64,000 nucleotides of DNA from Terrisporobacter mayombei (lineage in GTDB: Bacteria; Bacillota; Clostridia; Peptostreptococcales; Peptostreptococcaceae). Of the stretch, positions 51,109-59,877 are shown piece after piece (the first letter of the stretch is position 1; every line of letters starts with the position of its first letter). The stretch is taken from contig NZ_JAHZMP010000002.1 of NCBI RefSeq assembly GCF_020748465.1, positions 496,001 to 560,000 on the forward strand, in the 5' to 3' direction. A model generated the notes under the pieces. It saw nothing but the letters and a program-made list of their open reading frames with translations, was not told the origin of the DNA and ran no database searches. Made by a program: the position numbers and the translations under genes.

Positions 51109-51897
51109 ATGATTTTTGAATATGATTTTATGAGGAGGGCATTTATAGTAGGAATATTACTTGCTATTATTGTACCTTGTATAGGTATTATAGTAGTATT
51201 AAAAAGATTATCTATGATAGGGGATGCACTATCTCACTCATCTCTTGCTGGTATTGCAGCAGGCTTAGTTTTTAATATTAATCCTGTACTTGGAGCTGTA
51301 ATAGCATCTTTGGCATCTGCTTTTAGTATAGAATTTATAAGAAAAAAAATACCAAAGTACTCTGAAATGTCCATAGCAATTATTATGTCGGCTGGAGTTG
51401 GTTTAGCCGGTGTATTATCTGGATTTGTAAAAGATTCAGCATCATTTAATAGTTTTTTATTTGGTAGTATTGTAGCAATAACGGATTTTGAATTATTTAT
51501 GGTAATAGGAATAAGCTTACTAGTTATTATTGCATTTATATTATTATATAAAGAACTAATGTACATTGCTTTTGATGAAGAAGGAGCAAGACTTGTGGGT
51601 ATACCAATAAAGACTGTTAACTTTATTTTCACCATATTAACAGCTTTTACAGTGTCTATAGCAGCTAGAACAGTAGGTGCATTAATAGTTTCATCTATGA
51701 TGGTGGTACCAGTTGCTTGTGCAATGAAATTTGGAAAAAGTTATAAACATACAGTATTGCTATCAATATTGTTTGCTGTGATTTTTACAATTATAGGACT
51801 AACAATATCATATTACATAGGGTTAAAGCCTGGTGGTACTATTGTTTTAACTGGAGTTTTATTCCTTATATTGACAATAATAATTAAAAGAGATTAA
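51109..51897 (+). CDS. znuB: Zinc/metal ABC transporter permease
   Basis: A 262-residue permease of the ABC-3 family with about eight helices. Typical segments are MIGDALSHSSLAGIAAG near residue 35 and RTVGALIVSSMMVVPVACAM near 187. It forms the membrane channel with ZnuA and ZnuC. A GAGGTG box sits at the end of znuC, and a terminator follows. Confidence 0.92.
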   Translation: MIFEYDFMRRAFIVGILLAIIVPCIGIIVVLKRLSMIGDALSHSSLAGIAAGLVFNINPVLGAVIASLASAFSIEFIRKKIPKYSEMSIAIIMSAGVGLAGVLSGFVKDSASFNSFLFGSIVAITDFELFMVIGISLLVIIAFILLYKELMYIAFDEEGARLVGIPIKTVNFIFTILTAFTVSIAARTVGALIVSSMMVVPVACAMKFGKSYKHTVLLSILFAVIFTIIGLTISYYIGLKPGGTIVLTGVLFLILTIIIKRD

Positions 51898-51927
51898 AGC
51901 AAGTGAATACTTCACTTGCTTTTTATT
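51898..51927 (+). terminator. Terminator of the znu operon
   Basis: AGCAAGTGAA pairs with TTCACTTGCT around TAC, followed by T residues. Confidence 0.88.
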
Positions 51928-52086
51928 TCTACATGAATAGAAAAAATCTATTTACGTATTATTATGTAATTTACTTATATAATAAGAAGAAAAAAATAAT
52001 AATATGTAGTAGATTTCTTGAAAAATATATGTGTTGGAAGAAATTTATGGTACAATTATAAAAAAAGGAATATGACGGAGGCAATT

Positions 52087-52695
52087 ATGAATTCTAAAGA
52101 CAGAATAGAATTATTTCTAAAATATCAAAATCAAAATATGTCCTTTGAAGATATTTCTAAAGAGTTAGAAATAAAACCTGCTACGCTTAGAAGAAGTTTA
52201 AATAAAAGTGGATACAAATCAGAAAAGGGAATATATGTAAAATCTTTTGATGAGTCACAATTATCATTTGATAGTGCAGATAATACAAAAAAAAGTTCTA
52301 AAAGCAAGTTAAAGACCAATGATGCGAAAGAAAAAACTAAAAATAAAGAAACTATAAAAACTAAAGAAAAGGTAAATAAAAAGAAATCAACTATGCCTAA
52401 GAAGGATAAAAAAATAAATATAAATCAAGATGACATAGATAAATTATGTGAAGTTTATGATTGGTACATAGAAGTAAAAGACAATAAGATTTTTAGACCT
52501 AAGAAAGTATCTAATAAAAAAGACATTATATTAGATAATGAAGAAATTAGTGATTTAAAATCAGTTAATATTAGAGTTGATAAACAGACTTGGGAAGATT
52601 TTGATAGACTATGTAGCAACTCATCTTACAATAAGAAAGAAATTTTAACACAGGCGTTAAAAGATTTTATGAAAGCATATAAGAACCTTCTTTAA
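52087..52695 (+). CDS. HTH plus ribbon-helix-helix protein
   Basis: A 202-residue putative DNA-binding protein. An N-terminal helix-turn-helix (MSFEDISKELEIKPATLRR) is followed by a Lys-rich linker (about residues 65-110). The C-terminal 50 residues (VNIRVDKQTWEDFDRLC through EILTQALKDFMKAY) resemble a ribbon-helix-helix or CopG-type domain. A CGGAGG box fits the ATG at 52087; the longer frame from 52018 has no such site. It is just upstream of a membrane-anchored protein gene and the two-component system. The target is unknown. Confidence 0.68.
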   Translation: MNSKDRIELFLKYQNQNMSFEDISKELEIKPATLRRSLNKSGYKSEKGIYVKSFDESQLSFDSADNTKKSSKSKLKTNDAKEKTKNKETIKTKEKVNKKKSTMPKKDKKININQDDIDKLCEVYDWYIEVKDNKIFRPKKVSNKKDIILDNEEISDLKSVNIRVDKQTWEDFDRLCSNSSYNKKEILTQALKDFMKAYKNLL

Positions 52696-52732
52696 GAAAT
52701 GACCTATTAGAATGAAAATGAGGTGCAAGTAT

Positions 52733-53563
52733 ATGAATAACATTATGAAAAAATCAATTTTACTTATTCTTATATTAATAATTTTAATAATAGGTATAAA
52801 TATTATTACAAGTGTTAAAGAAACAAAATATAGTGAATTCGAAACAGGTACTATAAATAGTGGTAATGCAAAAACATTACAAATTGATAATAATAAAATC
52901 ACTAATTTATCAGATAGAACTGGAAATGATGTTACTGCTATGACTAAGATAAAAAATATATCTAAATTGAATTTAAGTCAAATAGTATTATTTTATGATG
53001 AACTGGATAAGAATGATAATGTTATATCTAAGTCTAAAATTGATATTGATATAACATTGAGTCCAAATGATACTATGCAGGTGCAATTTACACCAAAAGA
53101 TTATACGGACTCCATCGAAATTACAGGTTATACATATTTAGCAGAAGATTGTAGCGTGGTTGTAAATTTAAAGGATAATGAAATAAAAACATATGAGAAT
53201 AATAAGTATTTAGAAAATAGTAAAAACTATGATGTAATGTCAATAAATAAAGACAATAATAGATCTAAACAAGATGATTTAAATTTCACTATAGAAATTG
53301 AGAATATATCAGATAAAAATTTAGGAAATATTGTTTTGAAAGTTGCAGAAATAGACCAAAATAAAGAAATAGTAAGAGTTGATCATATAATATATAACTC
53401 TATTTTAAAACCAGAACAAAAAGATAAAATAGTAAGTTCTTTATATGATTCTAATTACGATATTAAAATTTTAGGTTACACATATGATGATATGGAAAAT
53501 AAGAGTAATGTAGATATTGATTTAATTACAAAGAAAGTAAATATAGTTGAGAATGGACAATAA
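52733..53563 (+). CDS. Membrane-anchored protein with duplicated beta domain
   Basis: A 276-residue exported protein. Residues 5-25 are a hydrophobic anchor (ILLILILIILIIGINIIT), followed by two copies of a roughly 100-residue domain. The copies share an IxIxNISxxNLxxIVL pattern, a PxxxxxxxFTP or PEQKDKIVS turn and an ITGYTY/ILGYTY strand. The repeat resembles FxLYD-like beta sandwiches, but no precise family is claimed. TGAGGTG fits the ATG at 52733. It lies between an HTH protein and a two-component system, so it could be a signal-sensing partner. Confidence 0.68.
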   Translation: MNNIMKKSILLILILIILIIGINIITSVKETKYSEFETGTINSGNAKTLQIDNNKITNLSDRTGNDVTAMTKIKNISKLNLSQIVLFYDELDKNDNVISKSKIDIDITLSPNDTMQVQFTPKDYTDSIEITGYTYLAEDCSVVVNLKDNEIKTYENNKYLENSKNYDVMSINKDNNRSKQDDLNFTIEIENISDKNLGNIVLKVAEIDQNKEIVRVDHIIYNSILKPEQKDKIVSSLYDSNYDIKILGYTYDDMENKSNVDIDLITKKVNIVENGQ

Positions 53564-53646
53564 TAATTAGGAATATTTCAAATCTTATTTTGGGGTATTC
53601 CTTTTGTTTATATAAAAGAAATCATAAGTAATAATAGGAGAAAAAA

Positions 53647-54318
53647 ATGAAGATATTGGTAGTAGAAGATAATAAAAAGTTATTACAAACTATTGAAAAG
53701 GAACTAAAAAAACACTTTGAAGTTGAATGTTGTGAAGATGGAGAAGAAGCACTTTACCTTATAAAACAAGGTATATATGATTTAGTAGTACTAGATTTGA
53801 TGTTACCAAGTTTAGGTGGAATAGATATTCTAAAAGATACAAGAAATAATCATATAGATACACCTGTACTTATTTTAACAGCGAAAGAAAGCCTTGATGA
53901 AAAAGTTGAAGCCTTTTCTATTGGAGCTAATGATTATCTAACAAAGCCATTTTATATGGAAGAATTAGTTGCAAGAATATATGCAATGCTTAGGACAACA
54001 GGAAAATTACAAACAAAAAATACATTGGATTTTTATGACTTACATCTCGATTTGAGTAGAAGAAGAGTATTTTATAAAAACGAAGAAATAGAATTACAAA
54101 ACAAACAGTTTAACTTACTAGAGTATTTCTTATTAAATAAAGGTACCATATTATTAAAGGAACAAATATATGACAGAATATGGGGGATGGAATCAGACGC
54201 AACTATAGAAATTGTGGAAGTATATATAAGTAATTTGAGAAAAATATTAAGCAAATTTGGATATGATAAATGCATAAAAACTAAGCGTAAGGTTGGGTAT
54301 ATGTTTGATGATAAATAA
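53647..54318 (+). CDS. OmpR-family response regulator
   Basis: A 223-residue regulator. The receiver domain (1-115) has the acidic pocket VVEDN, the phosphorylated Asp50 in VVLDLMLPSLGG and the Lys in YLTKPFYM. The C-terminal winged helix (130-223) binds DNA (KQFNLLEYFLLNKGTILLKE, VEVYISNLRKIL). Its end overlaps the sensor kinase gene by 11 bases, a sign of a cognate pair. Confidence 0.93.
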   Translation: MKILVVEDNKKLLQTIEKELKKHFEVECCEDGEEALYLIKQGIYDLVVLDLMLPSLGGIDILKDTRNNHIDTPVLILTAKESLDEKVEAFSIGANDYLTKPFYMEELVARIYAMLRTTGKLQTKNTLDFYDLHLDLSRRRVFYKNEEIELQNKQFNLLEYFLLNKGTILLKEQIYDRIWGMESDATIEIVEVYISNLRKILSKFGYDKCIKTKRKVGYMFDDK

Positions 54319-55537
54319 AAAAGTTTTTAATGATACTAAAGATAAACTGATTAAAATAAATATTTTAGTAGTATCTAGTTTTTTAATTATTTTTTCTCTT
54401 TTTACATTTTTTTATTTTCGAAGCATAACTTATAATAGCATAGATAATAAGTTAAAAGAAGAATGTGAATACATTAGTATGCAAGTAAATAGGAGCTCAT
54501 ATTTAAATCCAATAGTTTTAAATGATCCTAGGGACTTAGTATATATTTATAAAAATAATAGGCTTATATACTATACAAAAAGTGATTATTTTAATGAATA
54601 TGCACCTTTAGAGGAAAGCAATCAGACAAATGCATGTTTTACTTATAAAAAAGGAAATTACACATTTAGAGAATTATCAATAACAATAAACAATATGAAA
54701 ATTAGGATAATACGAAATATTGATTCTGAGCTTTCATCATTAAAGCAACTACTTTTTGTTATAGGAATAGGAATAGTATTTTCTATTATTATTACATACT
54801 TTGTTGCTCTATATTTAACAAGAAAGGCTTTGTCGCCAATAGAAAATGCTTGGTATACACAAGCTAAATTTATTCAAGACGCCTCACACGAGCTAAGAAC
54901 TCCAATTACCATAGTATCATCCAAATTACAAAGTCTTTTAACTGTTCCTAATAATACAATAAGTGATGAGGTAGAAACTATAGCAGATGCGATGAATGAA
55001 ACTAGAAGACTAAAAAAGATGATTAAAGACTTATTATCACTTTCAAAAGAAGATTCTATAATAAAATTGAAGATTGAAGAAATTAATATGGTAGACCTTG
55101 TTGAAGAAATATATAGGGATTATATTGATATAGCGAATATTCAAAATAAAGTTTTAAAATACGAAAATAATCTTAAAAATCCGTTGGTTTTAAGTGATAA
55201 GAATAAGCTTAAACAATTATTATTAATATTTATAGATAATGCGTTTAAATACACAGATACAAATGGTGAGATAAGTTTTAAACTAGACGAAAAAGATAAT
55301 AAAATAATTTGTACAATTTTAGATACAGGTATTGGAATTAAGGAAAGTGATTTAAAACATATTTTTGATAGATTTTTTAGAAGCGATAATGTGAGAAATC
55401 AAGATATTGATGGGTCAGGTATTGGTTTATCTATTGCAAAAATGATAAGTATAAATCTTAATTGTAAAATAAAGCCTTATTCTGTAGTAAACGAAGGATC
55501 TAAATTTGAAATAACAATACCTAGAGAAATTTCTTAA
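54308..55537 (+). CDS. Sensor histidine kinase
   Basis: A 409-residue membrane kinase. Two membrane helices (about 17-38 and 146-170) flank an external sensor domain of some 105 residues. The phosphorylation site is His194 in DASHELRTPI, and the ATPase motifs are the N box (LLIFIDNAFKYTD), DTGIGIKES and GSGIGLSIAKM. It starts at the ATG at 54308 inside the response regulator gene. The signal is unknown; the thioredoxin genes next door hint at redox or envelope stress only weakly. Confidence 0.9.
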   Translation: MINKKVFNDTKDKLIKINILVVSSFLIIFSLFTFFYFRSITYNSIDNKLKEECEYISMQVNRSSYLNPIVLNDPRDLVYIYKNNRLIYYTKSDYFNEYAPLEESNQTNACFTYKKGNYTFRELSITINNMKIRIIRNIDSELSSLKQLLFVIGIGIVFSIIITYFVALYLTRKALSPIENAWYTQAKFIQDASHELRTPITIVSSKLQSLLTVPNNTISDEVETIADAMNETRRLKKMIKDLLSLSKEDSIIKLKIEEINMVDLVEEIYRDYIDIANIQNKVLKYENNLKNPLVLSDKNKLKQLLLIFIDNAFKYTDTNGEISFKLDEKDNKIICTILDTGIGIKESDLKHIFDRFFRSDNVRNQDIDGSGIGLSIAKMISINLNCKIKPYSVVNEGSKFEITIPREIS

Positions 55538-55659
55538 ATAAATTTTTTGTCATTATAAAATATGCATAAATTAAATATAATATACATATCTATCCATATA
55601 ATGTTAACCTTTATTGAAAAAAATTAATATTATATAGTGATACATTAGGGGGAGAAATA

Positions 55660-55977
55660 ATGCCAAATATATTAAATAATTCTCAATTTTATAATAAAGT
55701 TAGAACGTCAGAAAAATTAGTAGTAATGGATTTTTTTGCAACATGGTGTGGACCTTGTAAAATGTTAGCACCAATATTTGAATCTTTAAGTAATGAAATG
55801 TATGATAAAGTTGACTTTGCTAAAATTGATATCGACAGAAGCTTTGAAGTTGTGGAAGAATATAAAATAGTTTCTGTTCCAACAATGATAATATTTAAAA
55901 ATGGAAAAGAAGTTCAAAGAATAGTGGGGTTCGCTCCAAAGGAACAAATAAAATCTAAAATAAAGGCTCATTTATAA
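55660..55977 (+). CDS. trxA: Thioredoxin
   Basis: A 105-residue thioredoxin with the WCGPC active site at residues 29-33 and the cis-Pro loop SVPTMIIF. It reduces protein disulfides in the cytoplasm. A AGGGGGAG box precedes the ATG, and a thioredoxin reductase-like gene follows 25 bases later, so the pair is probably one operon. Confidence 0.95.
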   Translation: MPNILNNSQFYNKVRTSEKLVVMDFFATWCGPCKMLAPIFESLSNEMYDKVDFAKIDIDRSFEVVEEYKIVSVPTMIIFKNGKEVQRIVGFAPKEQIKSKIKAHL

Positions 55978-56002
55978 GAGCCGTGAATTGTGGTGAATAA
56001 TA

Positions 56003-56893
56003 ATGAGATATGATATAGCAATAGTAGGAAGTGGGCCAGCTGGCCTTTCAGCGGCAATAAACGCAAGAATTAGAAACAAAAATATAATAGTATTTGGAAA
56101 TGAAAATCTAAGTAACAAACTAGAAAAAGCTCCAGAAATAAACAACTATTTAGGGTTTCATGAAATTAGTGGAGAAGACTTGAAAAATAAATTTAAACAC
56201 CATATAGATAGCATGGGAATTAAGGTTTCCAATAATAGAATTACAAATATTTATGCTATGGGAGATTACTTTGCTTTAATGAGTGGTGAAAATATGTTTG
56301 AAGCTACTACTGTTATATTAGCAACAGGCGTTCAATATGGAAAACCAATTAAAGGTGAAGAAGAGTATTTAGGTAGAGGAGTGGGCTATTGTGCTACATG
56401 TGATGCTCCTTTATATAGAGAAAAAACTGTAGCTATTATAGGGTACAATAAAGAATCTGAAGAAGAAGCAAATTTCTTAAATGAAATAGCATCCAAAACA
56501 TATTTTATACCGATGTATAAAAATGAAAGTCTTATGAGAGGAAATGATTTAGATACTGGTATAGAAGTTATAAATGAAAGACCAGTTGAGATAAAGGGAG
56601 AAATGTTGGTAAATCAAGTATCATTTAAAAATAGTGCTATAGATGTGGATGGAGTTTTTGTAATAAAAGATAGTGCATCGCCAAAAACTTTAGTACCAGG
56701 ACTTGAGGTTGATGGCTCACATGTTAAAGTTGATATAGATATGAATACTAATATTGCTGGATGCTTCGCATGTGGAGATATAGCTGGTAAGCCTTATTCT
56801 TATATTAAATCAGCAGGCCAAGGTCAAATAGCAGCAATTAATGCAGTGTCATATATAGACCAATTAAAAATAAAAGAAAAAAATATTAAATAA
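56003..56893 (+). CDS. trxB: Thioredoxin reductase-like flavoprotein lacking an NADPH motif
   Basis: A 296-residue flavoprotein with the FAD-binding GSGPAGLSAA at residues 8-17, the redox pair CATC at Cys130 and Cys133, and the late FAD motif CFACGDIAGKP. It lacks the features that bind NADPH in ordinary reductases: the GGGxSA loop is replaced by GYNKESEEEA and the HRRxxxR region by FIPMYKNES. The same loss is known in clostridial flavin thioredoxin reductases that take electrons from ferredoxin (FFTR) or lack a known donor (DDOR). It directly follows trxA. Confidence 0.85.
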   Translation: MRYDIAIVGSGPAGLSAAINARIRNKNIIVFGNENLSNKLEKAPEINNYLGFHEISGEDLKNKFKHHIDSMGIKVSNNRITNIYAMGDYFALMSGENMFEATTVILATGVQYGKPIKGEEEYLGRGVGYCATCDAPLYREKTVAIIGYNKESEEEANFLNEIASKTYFIPMYKNESLMRGNDLDTGIEVINERPVEIKGEMLVNQVSFKNSAIDVDGVFVIKDSASPKTLVPGLEVDGSHVKVDIDMNTNIAGCFACGDIAGKPYSYIKSAGQGQIAAINAVSYIDQLKIKEKNIK

Positions 56894-56900
56894 AATTTTC

Positions 56901-56949
56901 AGAGTTAATATTAATGATTTTTAATTCATAATATATTAACTCTTTTTTA
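56901..56949 (+). terminator. Intrinsic terminator of trxAB
   Basis: AGAGTTAATAT pairs with ATATTAACTCT and is followed by T residues. Confidence 0.85.
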
Positions 56950-57057
56950 TTGCAAAAATAAATATAAAGTTAATATTATAACTTTGCGTAAATATTTATT
57001 ATATAAAAAATAATAAAAAAGTACTTGATAAAACTAATTAAGTGTACTATTATTTAG

Positions 57058-57073
57058 TTAAGTAAGTACTTAA
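57058..57073 (+). promoter_or_regulatory. ArsR-type operator palindrome
   Basis: TTAAGTA-AG-TACTTAA is a perfect inverted repeat with 7-bp arms, 17 bases before the ArsR ATG, in the usual place for autoregulation. A looser copy lies about 20 bases upstream. Confidence 0.6.
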
Positions 57074-57089
57074 ATAAAAAGAGGTATCC

Positions 57090-57461
57090 ATGGAAACTTT
57101 AGTAAAGGTGTTTAAAGCACTAAGTGATGAAACTAGATTGAAAATTTTAATGATTATATCTAGTAAAGTTATGTGCCAAAAAGGCATATCAAAGCATTTA
57201 CAGATTTCAGACTCAGCAGTTTCTCAGCATATTAAAATATTAAAAGAAGCAAATATTTTAACAGGATTTAAAGAAGGATATTATGTTTTTTATAAAATCA
57301 ATGAAGAAGTTTTTAATGAATGTATATCTTTTATGAAATTTATAAATGATGATGATCAAAATTTTATACATATGACAAATATTGAAACTAGTAAAAACTG
57401 TTGTGGAAATACCTGTAAAGGCAAGTCAAAATGTTGTAGGAAAAGGGAGGATTTAAGATGA
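57090..57461 (+). CDS. ArsR-family regulator with Cys-rich tail
   Basis: A 123-residue winged-helix repressor (FKALSDETRLKILMII, then HLQISDSAVSQHIKIL). The last 25 residues (NCCGNTCKGKSKCCRKRE) contain seven cysteines, suggesting metal or metalloid sensing; ordinary ArsR proteins lack this tail. It overlaps the next gene as ATGA and is preceded by a matching palindrome. The sensed metal cannot be told. Confidence 0.85.
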   Translation: METLVKVFKALSDETRLKILMIISSKVMCQKGISKHLQISDSAVSQHIKILKEANILTGFKEGYYVFYKINEEVFNECISFMKFINDDDQNFIHMTNIETSKNCCGNTCKGKSKCCRKREDLR

Positions 57462-57829
57462 AAATTTGTATACCAGTAGTAGAAAATAAAGGGATGGAAA
57501 GTACTCCATATAATCACTTTGGGTCAGCTCCAAAATTTTTAGTTGTAAGTTCAGATGGAGAAGAAGTTGAAGTAATAGATAATGGTGATTTAAATCACGA
57601 GCACGGAAAATGTCAACCTATGAAGGCTTTAGCTAACAAAGCTGTAGATGTTGTTATAGTAAGAGGAATAGGTGCTGGAGCAATATCTAAATTAAATAGT
57701 ATGGGAACAAAAGTATTTAGAGGTATTGAAGGAAACGTAAAAGAAAACCTTGAATTATTAAAAGAAAATAAATTAGTTGAGTTTACTGCAAACAATGGTT
57801 GTGATCACCATGATTGTGGAAATCACTAG
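57458..57829 (+). CDS. NifX/NifB-type dinitrogenase iron-molybdenum cofactor family protein
   Basis: A 123-residue protein with the compact NifB/NifX-like cofactor-binding fold (MKICIPVVENKG through VDVVIVRGIGAGAISKLNSMG). The C-terminus ends in NGCDHHDCGNH, a Cys/His group for metal binding. Relatives bind Fe-S-type or molybdenum cofactors. It is coupled to the ArsR regulator by an ATGA overlap, so the two may make up a small metal-handling unit. No nif genes are nearby. Confidence 0.87.
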   Translation: MKICIPVVENKGMESTPYNHFGSAPKFLVVSSDGEEVEVIDNGDLNHEHGKCQPMKALANKAVDVVIVRGIGAGAISKLNSMGTKVFRGIEGNVKENLELLKENKLVEFTANNGCDHHDCGNH

Positions 57830-57835
57830 AAAGTA

Positions 57836-57875
57836 AAAAACATCTTGAAGCTAATGTTAGCTTCAAGATGTTTTT
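57836..57875. terminator. Long bidirectional terminator
   Basis: AAAAACATCTTGAAGCTAA pairs with TTAGCTTCAAGATGTTTTT around TG, a 19-bp stem between convergent genes. Confidence 0.9.
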
Positions 57876-57880
57876 ACTTA

Positions 57881-58345
57881 TTATTCTATATTATTAATAT
57901 TTTTTTTACATTCCTCGATTTTGTCTGAAAATGCATTTAGAGTTTCTTCTAGTTGACTAATATCAACGTCAGAGATATCGTAGTTTAAGAATAAATTTTC
58001 TACATCTGTTGTTAAAGAAGTTATTGTATTATTCAAGTTTAAAAAATTATTAAAATTATCAAGTTTTTTAGCTTTTTTAAATTTACTTAAATCTTTTTGT
58101 ATAAATGAAACTATTTCAATTTCTTTATCAAATATACCTTTGCCCAGTGGATAAGGCTCAATTCTTTGTAAAAAATATTGATTTTTATGATTTATATTGT
58201 ATGTATATGTAATATCTAGGTCATCAATTTTAAATTTAATAAAATATAAAAATCCTCTAACATGGGTTATTTTAGTAGCTCCAATTTGTCTAAGTAGTAT
58301 TTCAATAGAATCTCCTTTTGTGCTATATGTATCTATGATTTTCAT
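57881..58345 (-). CDS. Hypothetical protein, 154 aa
   Basis: I do not recognise this family. The first half looks like a compact alpha/beta domain (KGDSIEILLRQIGATKITHV), and the second half is helical and charged, ending KIEECKKNINNIE. It has no signal peptide or membrane helix. A weak AGGATGGTG box precedes the ATG. It lies 16 bases downstream of an ArsB/NhaD-type permease on the same strand and may be co-transcribed. Confidence 0.6.
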   Translation of the reverse strand: MKIIDTYSTKGDSIEILLRQIGATKITHVRGFLYFIKFKIDDLDITYTYNINHKNQYFLQRIEPYPLGKGIFDKEIEIVSFIQKDLSKFKKAKKLDNFNNFLNLNNTITSLTTDVENLFLNYDISDVDISQLEETLNAFSDKIEECKKNINNIE

Positions 58346-58361
58346 TATATCACCATCCTAG

Positions 58362-59621
58362 TTAATATTTTAATAATAAATATATGGTCGAAATAAAAAC
58401 TGTCAGTAACATGACTGGGAAGCCAAGTTTAAAGTATTTTTTAAAAGAAATATCATATCCGTGCTTTTCACCAATATTTGCTAAAACAACATTGGCTGAA
58501 GCTCCTATTAATGTTCCATTTCCACCAAGACAAGCACCTAGAGACGTTGCCCACCAAAGTGGCATAACATTCATTCCTTGAGATTCCATAGTAAGTATTA
58601 ATGGAATTAAAGTGGCTACAAATGGTATGTTATCAAGGAAAGAAGATATTATAGCTGAAATCCATAATATGAGACACATTGTATATGTAGTATTTCCTTT
58701 TGTTAAATCTATTAAAAATTGTGCAAGGCTATTTATAACACCTGATTCAGAAAGTCCACCTACAACTATAAATAAGCCTACAAAAAATAATATTGTACTC
58801 CACTCAACACTACTTATTATTTCATTTGTATCTTGTTTTCCTATTATAAGCATAATACATGCTCCAGATAAAGCAATCATAGAAGATTCTACATTTAAAC
58901 TACTATGAAAAATAAATCCAAGCAAAATCAAGAATAAAACACAGATACTTTTATAAAGTAGAGGTTTGTCTTGTATAGCTTTTTTCTCATCTAAAGATGT
59001 AATACATGCCTCGTTAGCCATATTAGAAAGATCTTTTTTATATATGACTTTAAAACATATAATTACAGCAATTAAAATAACCACAACAACTGGCCCAACA
59101 TTAACAATAAAATCAGAAAAACTTAAATTTGCTGCACTACCAATCATTATATTTGGTGGGTCTCCTATTAAAGTAGATGTACCTCCAACATTAGACGCGA
59201 TTATTTCTGTCATAAGAAATGGAATTGGATTAACATTAAGAATCTGACATATTACAATGGTCATAGGACCTACTAGCAATACAGTTGTTACGTTATCCAA
59301 CAATGCAGATAATACAGCTGTAATAATAATAAAATAAACCATTATTTTCCAAGGATTTCCTTTAGATTTCTTTGCTGAATAAATAGCAATATATTCAAAT
59401 AAGCCAGAATTTTTAACTATTGATACTACAATCATCATACCCATAAGTACCCCAATAGTATTAAAGTCTATATGTGAAATAGCTTTCTCTAAAGTTAAAA
59501 CATTGGTAATTATCATAAGGACAGCACCACTAATAGCAGCCACAGTTCTATCTATTTTTTCTGTTACAATAAATAGTATTACCGCAGCGAAGATTAAAAC
59601 TGATATAATTTGATTGCTCAT
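58362..59621 (-). CDS. ArsB/NhaD-family ion transporter
   Basis: A 419-residue membrane protein with about eleven helices. Family segments include SALLDNVTTVLLVGPM, the GGTSTLIGDPPNIMIG loop and the mirrored SFLDNIPFVATLIPLI and GGNGTLIGASANVVLA motifs of the second half. This superfamily includes arsenite, Na+/H+ and dicarboxylate transporters; the substrate is not determined here. A GGAGGTGA box precedes the ATG. The ArsR-type regulator nearby is on the other strand and not obviously linked. Confidence 0.87.
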   Translation of the reverse strand: MSNQIISVLIFAAVILFIVTEKIDRTVAAISGAVLMIITNVLTLEKAISHIDFNTIGVLMGMMIVVSIVKNSGLFEYIAIYSAKKSKGNPWKIMVYFIIITAVLSALLDNVTTVLLVGPMTIVICQILNVNPIPFLMTEIIASNVGGTSTLIGDPPNIMIGSAANLSFSDFIVNVGPVVVVILIAVIICFKVIYKKDLSNMANEACITSLDEKKAIQDKPLLYKSICVLFLILLGFIFHSSLNVESSMIALSGACIMLIIGKQDTNEIISSVEWSTILFFVGLFIVVGGLSESGVINSLAQFLIDLTKGNTTYTMCLILWISAIISSFLDNIPFVATLIPLILTMESQGMNVMPLWWATSLGACLGGNGTLIGASANVVLANIGEKHGYDISFKKYFKLGFPVMLLTVFISTIYLLLKY

Positions 59622-59877
59622 AAAATCACCTCCATAGTCATTGAATAATTAGAAAGACTAGCCACATTATTAATATTAACATATATTTCCAAAAAGGGAA
59701 TGGTAAAACGGATTTTTCATTGTTAATATATTAATTAAAGAAAAAATGAAAAAGTGCTATGAGAATACATTCACTTTTTATAAAGGTATTTTAAAATTAA
59801 AATAATAAACTTGTATTAAGGAAGTGAATTAGGATATAATTATTAACAAACACAAGTTCGTATATAGGAGATGAAAT

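Noticed and set aside
58384-59247. Plus-strand ORFs within the ArsB/NhaD transporter gene
   Set aside because: The opposite strand codes a complete, motif-rich transporter; these frames lack start signals.
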